Shown here: positions 17,223 through 25,864 of the stretch, one piece after another
How positions within the stretch are numbered: the stretch's first letter is position 1
Layout of the letters: each line of letters begins with the position of its first letter
Assembly: GCA_017744515.1 (NCBI GenBank)
Contig: JAGIBF010000017.1
Location: forward strand, 62,001 to 126,000
Direction of reading: 5' to 3'
From: Niastella sp.
GTDB lineage: Bacteria; Bacteroidota; Bacteroidia; Chitinophagales; Chitinophagaceae
DNA: 64,000 nt
Program-made: the position numbers and the translations under genes
The notes under the pieces: model-generated
Databases searched by the model: none
Told to the model about the DNA's origin: nothing
Seen by the model: the letters and a program-made list of their open reading frames with translations, nothing else

Positions 17223-17588
17223 CTATTTTTGCTTCAGCCGGGCAATGACAATTCCGTTCACAGCCTCGCTTCTCCCTGAGCAAGTGTCGGAGATCAGTTT
17301 AAAAGCTACAGAATCCTCCGTTATAATATTCAGTTGATATTTACCCCAGTAGGCAGCATTACAGTTGAGGTCGTTGACCAGGAAGGTATCTTTATCGGTC
17401 CGGTAATTTCCAGTGATCAACACCTTGCCTTCATTGCTGTAAGCGGTAAAACTGTTATCGGTCCGGAAATTTATCTGGAACTGTGGACCCCGGGGATCAT
17501 AAACCTTCCAACGGCCAGTAATCGGACCAGAGATAAGCGTGAACGAGAAAGACAGGCCGGTCAAAAGACCGATCAGCGTTTTTTTCAT
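17223..17588 (-). CDS. small exported lipocalin-like protein
   Basis: 121 residues, with a signal peptide (TLIGLLTGLSFSFTLISG) then a short beta-sheet protein beginning GRWKVYDPRGPQFQINFRTD and ending in TCSGRSEAVNGIVIARLKQK. G-x-W near the N-terminus and the even strand pattern resemble lipocalin-like/META-type small barrels; I do not recognise a named family. Two cysteines (DLNCNAAYW and SDTCSG) may form a disulfide. The stop codon lies 10 bp before the diheme peroxidase, so the two are likely co-transcribed. Confidence 0.65.
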   Translation of the reverse strand: MKKTLIGLLTGLSFSFTLISGPITGRWKVYDPRGPQFQINFRTDNSFTAYSNEGKVLITGNYRTDKDTFLVNDLNCNAAYWGKYQLNIITEDSVAFKLISDTCSGRSEAVNGIVIARLKQK

Positions 17589-17939
17589 GTTTTAATTTGT
17601 TTTAATGTGACGATTCGACGCCCAATGGACAGCAGCTCAAAACGTAAAATCCGATTATTATGGCCTTTTAAAATAACCTATTTAGCCAAAGGAGGGTTTC
17701 ATTTAGCGGGTGGTTGATCTGGGCTGACTAACGCATCCTTTATCGTGGCGAAGGGAATTTGCGGAGAATAAACATTGCACAACCTAAAAAAAGAAGTACC
17801 AGGCAGAATTTAGCTTAATCCTTCCGAATTGGGTAAGGGCGGAGGAAGAGGGATTAGCTGCGCTGATCCCTGGATAGGGGAGGCCAGATCAAAATGATGT
17901 CCGTTCGCTTCGCTCTCTTCCATTTTTATTTTCCCGCTT

Positions 17940-17960
17940 TTGCAGGAGCAGCTCCTGCAA
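17940..17960. repeat. 10+10 bp palindrome
   Basis: TTGCAGGAGC and GCTCCTGCAA flank a single central A. The one-base spacer makes an RNA hairpin of full length unlikely; a dimeric protein site or cruciform are possible. Confidence 0.5.
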
Positions 17961-18011
17961 CGCCGTAAACAAAAATGCCCCACCTAAAAGGCAGGGACAT
18001 CATTATAATCT

Positions 18012-18035
18012 GCGGAGAGAGAGGGTTGTGAACCC
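18012..18035 (-). repeat. decayed tRNA-Ser 3'-end fragment (inner att-like copy)
   Basis: GCGGAGAGAGAGGG (18012-18025) is identical to the 14 bases at the 3' end of tRNA-Ser(TGA), 29803-29816, and in the same orientation. The next 10 bases match at 7 positions (GAACCC retained). On its left is a degenerate hairpin where a tRNA terminator would lie. This fits the far att copy of an 11.8-kb element inserted at tRNA-Ser. Confidence 0.6.
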
Positions 18036-18238
18036 ATGTTTTATTAGCTGAAAATCAATCTTTATTTACCTGCAAACCCTCGTAACTCCATGAATGACGT
18101 ACGAAAGATATTTACTTCATGAGAACTATTTATCTAAATAAAGATAAGTAAAACGGCTTGAATGTATGCTTGTCTTTTAATAAGTTCCTTAACTGGTGCA
18201 GATACGCAACCCCACTTGGAGATTTCCAAATACACTAA

Positions 18239-18266
18239 GAGGCCGCCTCGATTTAGAGACGGCCTC
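18239..18266 (-). terminator. GC-rich hairpin downstream of TPR gene
   Basis: GAGGCCGCCTC pairs with GAGACGGCCTC (one mismatch) 65 bp after the stop of the TPR gene on the minus strand. There is no long T-run, so it may be a weak or factor-assisted terminator. Confidence 0.5.
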
Positions 18267-18330
18267 CTACTTGATAAAACAACCATTGAAAAACACCTAT
18301 GTAACCTATAAAAACGGTAATGATGTTCAT

Positions 18331-19950
18331 TTATTCCTCATCCAGCTTTTTTTCCAGAATAGCAATATATTGTTTGGCGTCCTGGTTGGCAGGGTCCAGT
18401 TCCAGAATATCATTAAGGTAATCCAACGCTTGCTCATAATCTTGCTTTTCATTCGTTTGATAAGCCGCCAGGTAACCATAAGCCTCTACCAGCCATTTTT
18501 TATTAGTCGCAGAAGCTGTATCTGCTGTTAACACATCCACCAGTTTTTCATAGTGAGAAACAGCAAGTCCCTTTTCCATAGCTGAATCTTTATGTGCATT
18601 CGCCCGGGCCCGCCAGTAGTAACCGTAAGTCTGATCGGGATACTTCTCAGTATATCGACCAAAAACGGTATCTGCTTGTTCATATTCCTGAGCTTTATAA
18701 TGAACGATACCCCAGTTGAAGAGGTCAACATTCGAGGCAGAAGGATTATTGGTATAAAACCTGCCAAGCCACAAAGCTTCCTTAGATGGATCCTTTAGTT
18801 CCTTATATAGATCGGCCAGCTTTTTATAATAGGTAAATAATGCTGACGAATCAGTGGTCTTATCCACCACGGCCATATAATAAACAAGTGCCGAGTCCTC
18901 TTTGCCTGCTGTAGCACTGTACAAGTTCGCCATCAAGTCATAATCCTTCACAACAAGGTTACTGTCCTGGGCATGGTTAAAGTAGCTGCGCATCATCGAC
19001 AAGGCATTCGCCGTATCATGTAACGCTGCATAACTATAAGCCATTAGTTTTTGGAGGCGTGGCATTTCAGTTCCACTGCTCGTGCCGGAAAGTACATCCT
19101 GTGCCAGAACGATTGCTGAATCATATCGTTGATTGATATACAACAAATCGATCAATTGATAATTGTTCTCCATGGAAGCATCACTGGTCGCGAGGTAATT
19201 TCTAAAATAGGCCAACGCCTGTTCAGGTTCTCTATAATACGAATGATAATACAATTCGTACCAAGCCGGCGCAAATAAAGGATCAGCTGCTACTGCTTTC
19301 TTAAAATAAGAAACATAAGCATCGCTGTTCTGTTGTGTAAGAAATATCTTACCCAGTTGGTAGAGAGCCTCAGGCTGGTTGGCATCCTCATTGAGTGCCG
19401 CCTGATAGGCCTTGTACGCTTCGTTTCCATTCGAAAGCCTGCGATAAGCATTACCACGCATAATATTGAGATCAGCGCGTCGTTTATCCTTTTTGCCGGC
19501 CATGTCCAACACATGTAAAGCCCTGGTGACGTCGCCTTGCTGATCACTGATATACGCGTTGGCAACTGCAAGTAGGATACCAACATCCTTTTTCCGCTTT
19601 GTACCGATAGCCTGGTCAAAGTATACGGCTGCCTGCTCTATCATGGCCCCTTCCGCCAGCAATAGATGACCATAAGCAACTTTATACCACGCATTTTGCT
19701 TCACAGGTTCTGGCGCAAGCAATAAACTATCTTTGATATTTCTTAATTCATGCGAGCCCAAATAGGCTTGTGTCAACTGATACCAGGATACTGCATTTAA
19801 TGGGTCTGCCTGCACTATTTTATGCAAAGCTGATTGAGCCGTATGGTATCGGCCATGTTCTATCATTTTTTTTGCTTCAGGGAGTGTTTGGCCCGCCGTC
19901 ATGCCTGCGAAAGCCACCACACCCACTAATATGGTTATTATCTTTTTCAT
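18331..19950 (-). CDS. exported tetratricopeptide repeat protein
   Basis: 539-residue protein with a signal peptide (ITILVGVVAFAGMTAGQ) followed by repeated 34-residue helix pairs over nearly its whole length, e.g. NEAYKAYQAALNEDANQPEA and EQADTVFGRYTEKYPDQTYG. TPR solenoids bind other proteins; the periplasm is the likely location. No enzymatic domain is seen. Its promoter region carries four 11-bp-spaced repeats (CTAA in its sense strand, 20031-20074), about 80-120 bp before the start codon. The same element occurs before the small exported protein and trehalose genes and upstream of DUF389, so it probably belongs to the same regulon. Confidence 0.85.
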   Translation of the reverse strand: MKKIITILVGVVAFAGMTAGQTLPEAKKMIEHGRYHTAQSALHKIVQADPLNAVSWYQLTQAYLGSHELRNIKDSLLLAPEPVKQNAWYKVAYGHLLLAEGAMIEQAAVYFDQAIGTKRKKDVGILLAVANAYISDQQGDVTRALHVLDMAGKKDKRRADLNIMRGNAYRRLSNGNEAYKAYQAALNEDANQPEALYQLGKIFLTQQNSDAYVSYFKKAVAADPLFAPAWYELYYHSYYREPEQALAYFRNYLATSDASMENNYQLIDLLYINQRYDSAIVLAQDVLSGTSSGTEMPRLQKLMAYSYAALHDTANALSMMRSYFNHAQDSNLVVKDYDLMANLYSATAGKEDSALVYYMAVVDKTTDSSALFTYYKKLADLYKELKDPSKEALWLGRFYTNNPSASNVDLFNWGIVHYKAQEYEQADTVFGRYTEKYPDQTYGYYWRARANAHKDSAMEKGLAVSHYEKLVDVLTADTASATNKKWLVEAYGYLAAYQTNEKQDYEQALDYLNDILELDPANQDAKQYIAILEKKLDEE

Positions 19951-20030
19951 TGTTACTGTTGATTTTACACATAGCTATATGCGGTTAATAAATTGATTTC
20001 TTTGAATGCCTTAAAATTACAACCCTGCTA

Positions 20031-20074
20031 TTAGCACCCCGTTAGCTTCATATTAGAATTACATTAGATGCGGT
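20031..20074 (-). promoter_or_regulatory. four 11-bp-period direct repeats (CTAA in minus sense)
   Basis: TTAG begins at 20031, 20042, 20053 and 20064 on the plus strand, an exact 11-bp period. Read toward the TPR gene on the minus strand these are CTAA, three of four arms reading CTAAC or CTAAT. Direct repeats with 11-bp spacing are the classical layout of OmpR/PhoB-type regulator sites. The element lies between the TPR gene and the regulator gene and could serve both. Confidence 0.7.
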
Positions 20075-20104
20075 TTTAACACACTTTTGGCATGGCTTTC
20101 TCTG

Positions 20105-20112
20105 TAGGTTTG
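20105..20112 (+). promoter_or_regulatory. Bacteroidota -7 box (TAGGTTTG) of response regulator
   Basis: TAGGTTTG matches the Bacteroidota -7 consensus TAnnTTTG exactly, 35 bp before the preferred regulator start at 20140. A clean -33 TTTG at standard spacing is not visible, so activation from the upstream 11-bp repeats is plausible. Confidence 0.45.
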
Positions 20113-20139
20113 AGTTATCGATAAATGGTAACTCTCTTT

Positions 20140-20829
20140 ATGGAAGAAAAAAGAGTACTGATTGTAGAAGATGAACACAAGATCGCGGATACATTGAAAA
20201 CTGGTCTCATGGAACATGGATACCATGTAGAAGTAGCTTATGATGGAAAGATCGGTGAGCGATTATATTTTGCGCATTCGTTTAACCTGGTTGTTTTGGA
20301 CATCAATCTGCCAGGTATCAATGGCTATGAGCTTTGTCGCATTATCCGCAATCACAATGCCCCAATGCCGGTCATTATGCTAACAGCACTGGGCAGACTC
20401 AATGATAAAATAAAAGGATACGATTCAGGAGCAGATGATTACCTCGTAAAACCTTTTGAATTTCAGGAACTGTTAGTAAAGATCAGGGTATTGCTGAAGC
20501 GCACCATGTCTCAGCACCTGCCGGTAGGCAATCTCTTGCAGGCTGATGACCTTATTATGAACCTGGATACCAAAGAAGTAAGAAGGGGAGACGATAGTAT
20601 TACGCTCACAGTTAAAGAATTTCAATTGCTGGAATTTCTTATTCGTAACCGCAACAGGGTGGTATCGCGGGCCGATATTTCGGTCAATGTCTGGGATATT
20701 GACTTCGATACCAATTCTAATGTCATTGATGTGTACATTAATTACCTTCGCAATAAGGTTGATAAGAAGTATGAAAAAAAACTGATCCTCACACAAACCG
20801 GTATGGGATATATGTTGAAAGCTGCATGA
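20140..20829 (+). CDS. OmpR/PhoB-family response regulator
   Basis: About 229 residues from MEEKRVLIVEDEHK (an ATG 15 bp upstream is possible). The receiver domain has the acidic pair in VEDEH, the phospho-acceptor Asp in NLVVLDINLPG, a conserved Thr/Ala switch (IMLTALG) and Lys in YLVKPF. The C-terminal winged helix (TVKEFQLLEFLIRNRNRVVS ... VIDVYINYLRNKVD, TGMGYML) is a complete OmpR type. No histidine kinase gene is adjacent, which is unusual; a kinase C-terminal fragment survives at the other end of the island (28651-28800). Four nearby promoters carry 11-bp-spaced direct repeats of the sort this class binds. Confidence 0.92.
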   Translation: MEEKRVLIVEDEHKIADTLKTGLMEHGYHVEVAYDGKIGERLYFAHSFNLVVLDINLPGINGYELCRIIRNHNAPMPVIMLTALGRLNDKIKGYDSGADDYLVKPFEFQELLVKIRVLLKRTMSQHLPVGNLLQADDLIMNLDTKEVRRGDDSITLTVKEFQLLEFLIRNRNRVVSRADISVNVWDIDFDTNSNVIDVYINYLRNKVDKKYEKKLILTQTGMGYMLKAA

Positions 20830-20854
20830 AATCAGGAATTAAACAGAAGGCTAT

Positions 20855-21565
20855 ATGAAAGATACAAATACCAGGAAGGAACGACCCAAACTGATCTTGC
20901 TCGATGTGTATGAGACTTTGTTGGATATGGGTGAAGTACAAAAAAAGATAAATGCCATATACAACAACAGGCATGCCTATACCATCTGGATGGGGCAGTT
21001 TATGCAATACTGCTTTGTCGATAACTGCATCGATCAGTTTAATGACTTTCCGGCTATTGCCGCAGCCACGATGCGCATGACAGGACAAATATTATCAAAA
21101 GAAGTTACAACCGTCGATATCAACAGGATTTTGGAGCTGCTGAAACATTTGCCACTCAATCAGGGAGTTCAGGAAGGACTTTCATTGCTGAATGATGAAG
21201 GGTTTTTAATGGCAGCGCTCACCAATTCACCCCAAAAAACAGTGGTTGATCGCATGGAGCGCACGGGGTTGATCTCCTATTTCAGCAAAGTAATGAGTGC
21301 AGAGCACGTTGGCAAATACAAACCCTATATGGGCGTTTATACCTGGGCACTTGAACAAATGAAAGTACGACCTGAAGAAACACTCCTCGTTTCAGCCCAT
21401 GGATGGGATATTGCAGGTGCAGTAAACGCTGGAATGCAAACAGCGTATCTCCTCCAGTCCGAACAAATTCTATATCCGTTAGCGCCCGAGCCGGATTACA
21501 CCTGTGGTAATCTGTTAGAGCTCGCCAACATTTTTTCTACATCCAAAAAAAAGTGGGTGGACTGA
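20855..21565 (+). CDS. HAD-superfamily hydrolase (haloacid dehalogenase type II-like)
   Basis: 236 residues, 25 bp after the response regulator and probably co-transcribed. HAD motifs: I LLDVYETLLDMG (nucleophile Asp in DVYET; Gly replaced by Glu as in some type II members), II ALTNSP, III Lys in GKYKPYMGVY, IV about LLVSAHGWDIAGAVNAGM, where the usual DxxxD is shortened to H-x-W-D. Most similar in layout to L-2-haloacid dehalogenases, but many such proteins are phosphatases. The substrate is unknown; the link to an operon with a regulator suggests a signalling or stress-metabolite role. Confidence 0.82.
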   Translation: MKDTNTRKERPKLILLDVYETLLDMGEVQKKINAIYNNRHAYTIWMGQFMQYCFVDNCIDQFNDFPAIAAATMRMTGQILSKEVTTVDINRILELLKHLPLNQGVQEGLSLLNDEGFLMAALTNSPQKTVVDRMERTGLISYFSKVMSAEHVGKYKPYMGVYTWALEQMKVRPEETLLVSAHGWDIAGAVNAGMQTAYLLQSEQILYPLAPEPDYTCGNLLELANIFSTSKKKWVD

Positions 21566-21569
21566 TATG

Positions 21570-21607
21570 TTAACCATATTCTAATATTATACTAATTCGT
21601 AGCTTAA
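21570..21607 (+). promoter_or_regulatory. 11-bp-period CTAAT repeats before small exported protein
   Basis: CTAAT begins at 21581 and 21592, with degenerate TTAAC at 21570 and CTTAA at 21603, all in 11-bp register. A GCAGGTTTG sequence at 21624-21632 resembles the -7 box. The elements end about 45 bp before the ATG at 21651. Confidence 0.65.
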
Positions 21608-21650
21608 CAGACCGCAGCAAATTGCAGGTTTGTCACCAAAAATTGTTGCT

Positions 21651-22094
21651 ATGCCAATATTATTTACCATCGCCTGGTGGGCAACGTTGCTGATGCCAGG
21701 TAAAACAGGGCAAAATGCCATTCATCCAACTCAAAGCATTGAAAAGCAAGGCACCTTCCTTTTTGTAATAAAAGATACAACCCTCACCTCAGGCAAAAAC
21801 GTAATTCATTCCTTTTCAGTCAATAACCTCGTACCTCCTAAAATCCTTGAACTGAAATTGAACGAATTATCTTCCATCAGTTTTCGCAACAATACCCGCC
21901 AGGAATTGATCCTCATGTTACCCACCGTGCTGATGCCCGAAAAACCCCGGAGGGACTGGGTAACCATCACAGCCGGACAAACCTTTGCAGTACCATTGCA
22001 AAAGAATAAGACGGGTGTGTTCAAATACCACATCACACGCATGGAACAGAAAGACAATGGTGTAGTCGGGTTAATGGTGATCAAAGCAAGGTAA
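21651..22094 (+). CDS. small exported protein, cupredoxin-like beta fold
   Basis: 147 residues from the ATG at 21651 (MPILFTIAWWATLLM, signal-like); an in-frame TTG at 21630 would add seven residues. The rest is beta-rich: KLNELSSISFRNNTRQELIL, VTITAGQTFAVPL, GVFKYHITRMEQKDNGVVGL. That order and the end V-G-L-M-V-I resemble cupredoxin folds, but the Cys/His/Met copper ligands are missing, so I would not call it a copper protein. It is flanked by 11-bp repeat elements on both sides, including one directly upstream, and so is a likely member of the island regulon. Family not recognised. Confidence 0.6.
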   Translation: MPILFTIAWWATLLMPGKTGQNAIHPTQSIEKQGTFLFVIKDTTLTSGKNVIHSFSVNNLVPPKILELKLNELSSISFRNNTRQELILMLPTVLMPEKPRRDWVTITAGQTFAVPLQKNKTGVFKYHITRMEQKDNGVVGLMVIKAR

Positions 22095-22122
22095 TAAGCC
22101 CTGTCACAGTCCAGGCTACTTT

Positions 22123-22155
22123 CTAATCTCATTCTAATATAACTCTAATTCACTA
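22123..22155 (+). promoter_or_regulatory. three perfect 11-bp-period CTAAT repeats before otsAB
   Basis: CTAAT begins at 22123, 22134 and 22145, the most regular copy of the island's repeat. The last repeat ends about 28 bp before the ATG at 22183. A TAGTTTG sequence at 22171-22177 resembles a shortened -7 box. Confidence 0.72.
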
Positions 22156-22182
22156 CTATGATCGCAGGTGTAGTTTGTGAAC

Positions 22183-24399
22183 ATGGAGAAACGATTATTC
22201 ATTGTATCCAACCGGTTGCCGGTAATTATCGATGAGGAAAAAGGCATCCGGCCAGTGTCAGGTGGATTGGTGAGTTCCTTGGGCAATTACGTGCAAAACG
22301 TAAAAGATAACATCTATAAAGAAGTATATTGGGCCGGGGTACCGGGTTGTCAGGTTAATACTTGGTTTGCACACAGTAAACAACTTACTCCGGGTTCCTT
22401 CACCTATTTGCCTGTTTTTGTTCCCCCCGTTGAGTACGAAGATTATTACAGTGGCCTTTCAAATGCGGTTATCTGGCCTTTGTTTCATTATTTCCCGTCC
22501 TTTGCAGAATACAATGCAGAGTCTTATTCGGCCTATGAGCAGGTCAATCAACGGTTTGCAGAAACATTGATCAAGCATTTAAGGCCCGGCGACAAAGTAT
22601 GGATACATGATTACCATCTGTTGCCCCTGGCCGGTATGCTGCGCAGCGCCATACCGGAACTCACAATCGGGTTCTTTTTACATATACCTTTCCCTTCCTT
22701 TGAATTGTTCCGGTTGCTACCTAGGAAATGGCAGGCAGACCTTTTAAAAGGGATGCTCGGTGCAGACTTGATCGGGTTCCACACCATCGACTATGCATCC
22801 CATTTCCTGCAAAGCATCCTCACCGTACTCGGCCTCGACCACGAGCGGCATATCATTAACTATGAGAACAGGCTCGTCAAAGTAGATGTATTCCCCATCG
22901 GCATCGATTATACAAAATACAACAGAGCATACCAGGATGTAGGCATTGCTGCCCACCGCGATAGATTGCTGGAGCAAATGAACAACCGTAAAATTATTTT
23001 TTCGGTAGACCGGCTCGATTATACCAAAGGCGTGCACAATCGCCTGAGAGCATTCGAATATTTTCTTCAGCGATATCCGGAGTACCACAACAAAGTAGTC
23101 TTTATACTGGTCATTGTACCATCGAGAGATAACATACCCAAGTATATAGAGCGGAAAATATTGATTGATGAGCTCATCAGCAATATCAACAGCAAAACAG
23201 GAAACATCAACTGGATTCCTGTCATTTATCAATACAATCATCTGGAGTTTGAAGAAATGATGGCCCTCTACAGCGCCTGCGACCTCGCTTTGATCACACC
23301 CCTGCGCGATGGAATGAACCTCGTGGCCAAAGAATTTGTGGCCAGCCGGCAGGATAAAAAAGGCGTGCTGGTTTTGAGCGAAATGGCAGGTGCTGCACGT
23401 GAGCTCACAGATGCACTCCTTATCAATCCTAATGACGTGGTGGAAATAGCCGTAAAGATCAGGGAAGGACTTGAAATGCCGGTCCGGGAACGGGTCTTGC
23501 GCATAGAAACGATGCAAAAACGTATCGCCACGTATGATATACACGCCTGGGCAGAAGATTTTATGAATGAACTGGAGCACATCAGGCAAAAACAACAATC
23601 CTTCCAGATAAAGTTTATGGATGAGTACACGAGGCGGGAAATGTACGATAGTTACAGACATGCCAGTAGGAGGTTATTGCTCCTCGACTATGATGGCACG
23701 CTCGCACCCTTTACAGCCAACCCCGATGATGCCATTCCCAACCCAGGCCTGCTGGGATTGTTACAATCACTGGCAGAAACCCCTGGCACAACAGTTTGCA
23801 TCATCAGTGGACGAAGCAGCGCCTGGCTCGAAAAACATTTGGGCATGATTGACGTAAACCTCGTAGCAGAACATGGCGCCCGTTATAAACGAAACGGCGA
23901 ATGGATCACGGAAGTGCAAACAAACCAGGATTGGAAGGAGCGCGTACAGCACATCATGGAAATGTACGAGCGGAGGTGCGCCAACACATTTATTGAAGAA
24001 AAAGACTTCTCGATGGTTTGGCACTACAGAAATGCAAATATTGACCAAGGAAAGCTGAAAGCATCCGAATTAGCCAACGACCTCAACGACTATATTCACC
24101 ACCGCAACCTGCAGGTGTTGATGGGCAATAAGATCGTCGAAGTAAGGCAGAGCGGTTTCAACAAAGGCAGCTTTATAAAAAATATCCTTCATCAAAACAC
24201 ATATGATTTTGTTTTAACGATCGGCGATGATAAAACCGATGAAGATATGTTCAAAGTGTTAGTGAACCGTAAAGGAAGCTTTACCATCAAAGTGGGCATG
24301 GACGCATCCTATGCACAGTACAACCTTCATACCCCACAAATGGTTATTTCAATGTTGGAAGGAATGAGCTATCTGGCTGCCAATACCACTATTCAATAA
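22183..24399 (+). CDS. fused trehalose-6-phosphate synthase / phosphatase
   Basis: Makes trehalose from UDP-glucose and glucose-6-phosphate and then dephosphorylates it, a cytoplasmic osmo- and desiccation protectant route. About 738 residues from the ATG at 22183 (a GTG at 22177 is possible). Residues 1 to about 465 are OtsA-like GT20: IVSNRLPVIID, GGLVSSLGNY, WIHDYHLLPLAG, FSVDRLDYTKGV, PLRDGMNLVAKEFVA. Residues about 490-738 are OtsB-like HAD: LLLLDYDGTLAPF (DxD nucleophile pair), IISGRS, GDDKTDEDMF. Both halves look intact. Three CTAAT repeats lie upstream. The last 11 bp overlap the 3' end of the convergent DUF389 gene. Confidence 0.95.
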   Translation: MEKRLFIVSNRLPVIIDEEKGIRPVSGGLVSSLGNYVQNVKDNIYKEVYWAGVPGCQVNTWFAHSKQLTPGSFTYLPVFVPPVEYEDYYSGLSNAVIWPLFHYFPSFAEYNAESYSAYEQVNQRFAETLIKHLRPGDKVWIHDYHLLPLAGMLRSAIPELTIGFFLHIPFPSFELFRLLPRKWQADLLKGMLGADLIGFHTIDYASHFLQSILTVLGLDHERHIINYENRLVKVDVFPIGIDYTKYNRAYQDVGIAAHRDRLLEQMNNRKIIFSVDRLDYTKGVHNRLRAFEYFLQRYPEYHNKVVFILVIVPSRDNIPKYIERKILIDELISNINSKTGNINWIPVIYQYNHLEFEEMMALYSACDLALITPLRDGMNLVAKEFVASRQDKKGVLVLSEMAGAARELTDALLINPNDVVEIAVKIREGLEMPVRERVLRIETMQKRIATYDIHAWAEDFMNELEHIRQKQQSFQIKFMDEYTRREMYDSYRHASRRLLLLDYDGTLAPFTANPDDAIPNPGLLGLLQSLAETPGTTVCIISGRSSAWLEKHLGMIDVNLVAEHGARYKRNGEWITEVQTNQDWKERVQHIMEMYERRCANTFIEEKDFSMVWHYRNANIDQGKLKASELANDLNDYIHHRNLQVLMGNKIVEVRQSGFNKGSFIKNILHQNTYDFVLTIGDDKTDEDMFKVLVNRKGSFTIKVGMDASYAQYNLHTPQMVISMLEGMSYLAANTTIQ

Positions 24400-25708
24400 C
24401 CAGTTTAACAGTATCCGCTTTGATACGTTCCTTCACCCATTGTTGAAGCTTAAGCCGGTTGCTGGTTGATAACCTGTTTTTAAACCGGGCCACCAGTAAA
24501 GTTACCGTATCGGCTTTGGCTGTATCCGCTTGCAAAAAGATCGACTGCCCGACAGAGTAGCTGACGAGGTCGGGATACAACGCTTTCAGTTCCGGCCGCA
24601 GGTCCGGCAAAGCCGGTTTGTTACTCCTTGAACCAAGGCTGTCCTGTTCCTTCGTTTGCTGGTTCTTGATGACGTCCTGTAAGATGCTGGCTCTTATCTG
24701 TGCAAAATCGATGTCCTGCCGGTCATTAAGTCCCTGATGAACCGTCAGGCGGGCATCTTTCAGGCCATAATACGGCATTTTAAGTTGCAAGGAATCGATC
24801 GTAGAAGGCGCTAATTCTTCCCCCAATAATAATACTTCTATACGGTTGGGCTTGTCCAGGATGAAGTTTCTGTTGATGACTTGCGTTCTGGTAAAATGAA
24901 ATTCTTGTTGGATGAATTGTTTGGCATTGCTTTCAAAAATACTACGTTGAACAATGCGGTAAGCAAGCCAGATGCTGGGGGCTGTAGTGATCACTACCGT
25001 AAGCCATATATAACGGGTTACTTTCTTTTCCAGTTCCTTCGTAGTGAATTCTTTTTTGCGAAACTTAAGATGTTTTACAATTAAGAAGGTGGCCAGGCAA
25101 ATGAAAGAACTATTGATGAAGAACAGGTAAAGCGCCCCAAGTAAATACATCCATTGTCCGGTAGCCAGTCCAAATCCTGCTGTGCAAAGCGGTGGCATTA
25201 GAGCAGTAGCTATAGCCACGCCAGGAATCACATTACTTTTTTGCCTTCTGGTACCTGCTACGATACCAGCCAGCCCGCCCAAAAAAGCAATGAAAACATC
25301 CCATAAGGAAGGATTCGTTCTTGCCAGCAATTCCGAATTGGCGTCATGCAAAGGAGTTACAGAAAAATAGAAAGACGAAGTGATGATACTGATAATAGCG
25401 GCAATAGCGAGGTTTTTCATGCCCTTTTTCATCAACTCGAAATCATTGGTAGCTATCCCCAGGCCAATGCCCATGATAGGACCCATAATAGGAGAGATCA
25501 ACATTGCTCCAATGATGACGGCAGTTGAATTGACATTAAGACCGATAGACGCGATCAGGATGGCGAAAATGAGCGTCCATAAGTTAGTCCCCTTGAAGTT
25601 TACCTCTTTTTGAATAGACTCGACTATCGCTTCCTCTTCTGCTTTGTCTTCATTAAGATTAAACCTGTCTTTGAAAAATGCCCGTAAGGCTACCAGCACT
25701 TCTTTCAT
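24389..25708 (-). CDS. DUF389 / TIGR00341-type membrane protein
   Basis: 439 residues. An N-terminal soluble segment (AFFKDRFNLNEDKAEEEAIVESIQ) precedes a run of about six to seven membrane helices with the DUF389 hallmarks STAVIIGAMLISPIMGPIMG and NVIPGVAIATALMPPLCTAG. The C-terminal about 170 residues are soluble and periplasmic in appearance (EELAPSTIDSLQLKMPYYGL). Function of the family is unknown; a transporter-like fold is suspected. A strong minus-strand terminator lies 39 bp before its start codon, and an 11-bp repeat element lies farther upstream, so expression may depend on read-through or on a separate promoter close to the gene. Confidence 0.88.
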   Translation of the reverse strand: MKEVLVALRAFFKDRFNLNEDKAEEEAIVESIQKEVNFKGTNLWTLIFAILIASIGLNVNSTAVIIGAMLISPIMGPIMGIGLGIATNDFELMKKGMKNLAIAAIISIITSSFYFSVTPLHDANSELLARTNPSLWDVFIAFLGGLAGIVAGTRRQKSNVIPGVAIATALMPPLCTAGFGLATGQWMYLLGALYLFFINSSFICLATFLIVKHLKFRKKEFTTKELEKKVTRYIWLTVVITTAPSIWLAYRIVQRSIFESNAKQFIQQEFHFTRTQVINRNFILDKPNRIEVLLLGEELAPSTIDSLQLKMPYYGLKDARLTVHQGLNDRQDIDFAQIRASILQDVIKNQQTKEQDSLGSRSNKPALPDLRPELKALYPDLVSYSVGQSIFLQADTAKADTVTLLVARFKNRLSTSNRLKLQQWVKERIKADTVKLVIE

Positions 25709-25747
25709 ATATATAGGGAAATATTAAATAAAGATAAGCCAATAAAA

Positions 25748-25774
25748 AAACCGGGAAACGATATTTCCCGGTTT
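25748..25774 (-). terminator. strong minus-strand terminator in the DUF389 leader
   Basis: AAACCGGGAAA pairs perfectly with TTTCCCGGTTT around a 5-nt loop. On the minus strand it is followed by seven T. It ends 39 bp before the DUF389 start codon. It could end a short RNA started at the upstream repeat element or act as an attenuator. Confidence 0.75.
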
Positions 25775-25864
25775 GCATCAAAATCAACAGAAAGAGAACG
25801 TAACACCTAAAGCTCCCGGTTGTAAAATCAATCAAACCGATTACACGAAGGTCCTTTACGGGCA

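Larger units (their letters stand above)
17589..18330. other. 742-bp gap with palindrome, tRNA-like remnant and hairpin
   Basis: No credible coding frame. It contains a near-perfect palindrome at 17940-17960, a tRNA-Ser 3'-end-like fragment at 18012-18035 with a degenerate hairpin on its left, a short inverted repeat TTATCT/AGATAA at 18130-18147 and a GC-rich hairpin at 18239-18266. I read it as an island boundary. Confidence 0.6.
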
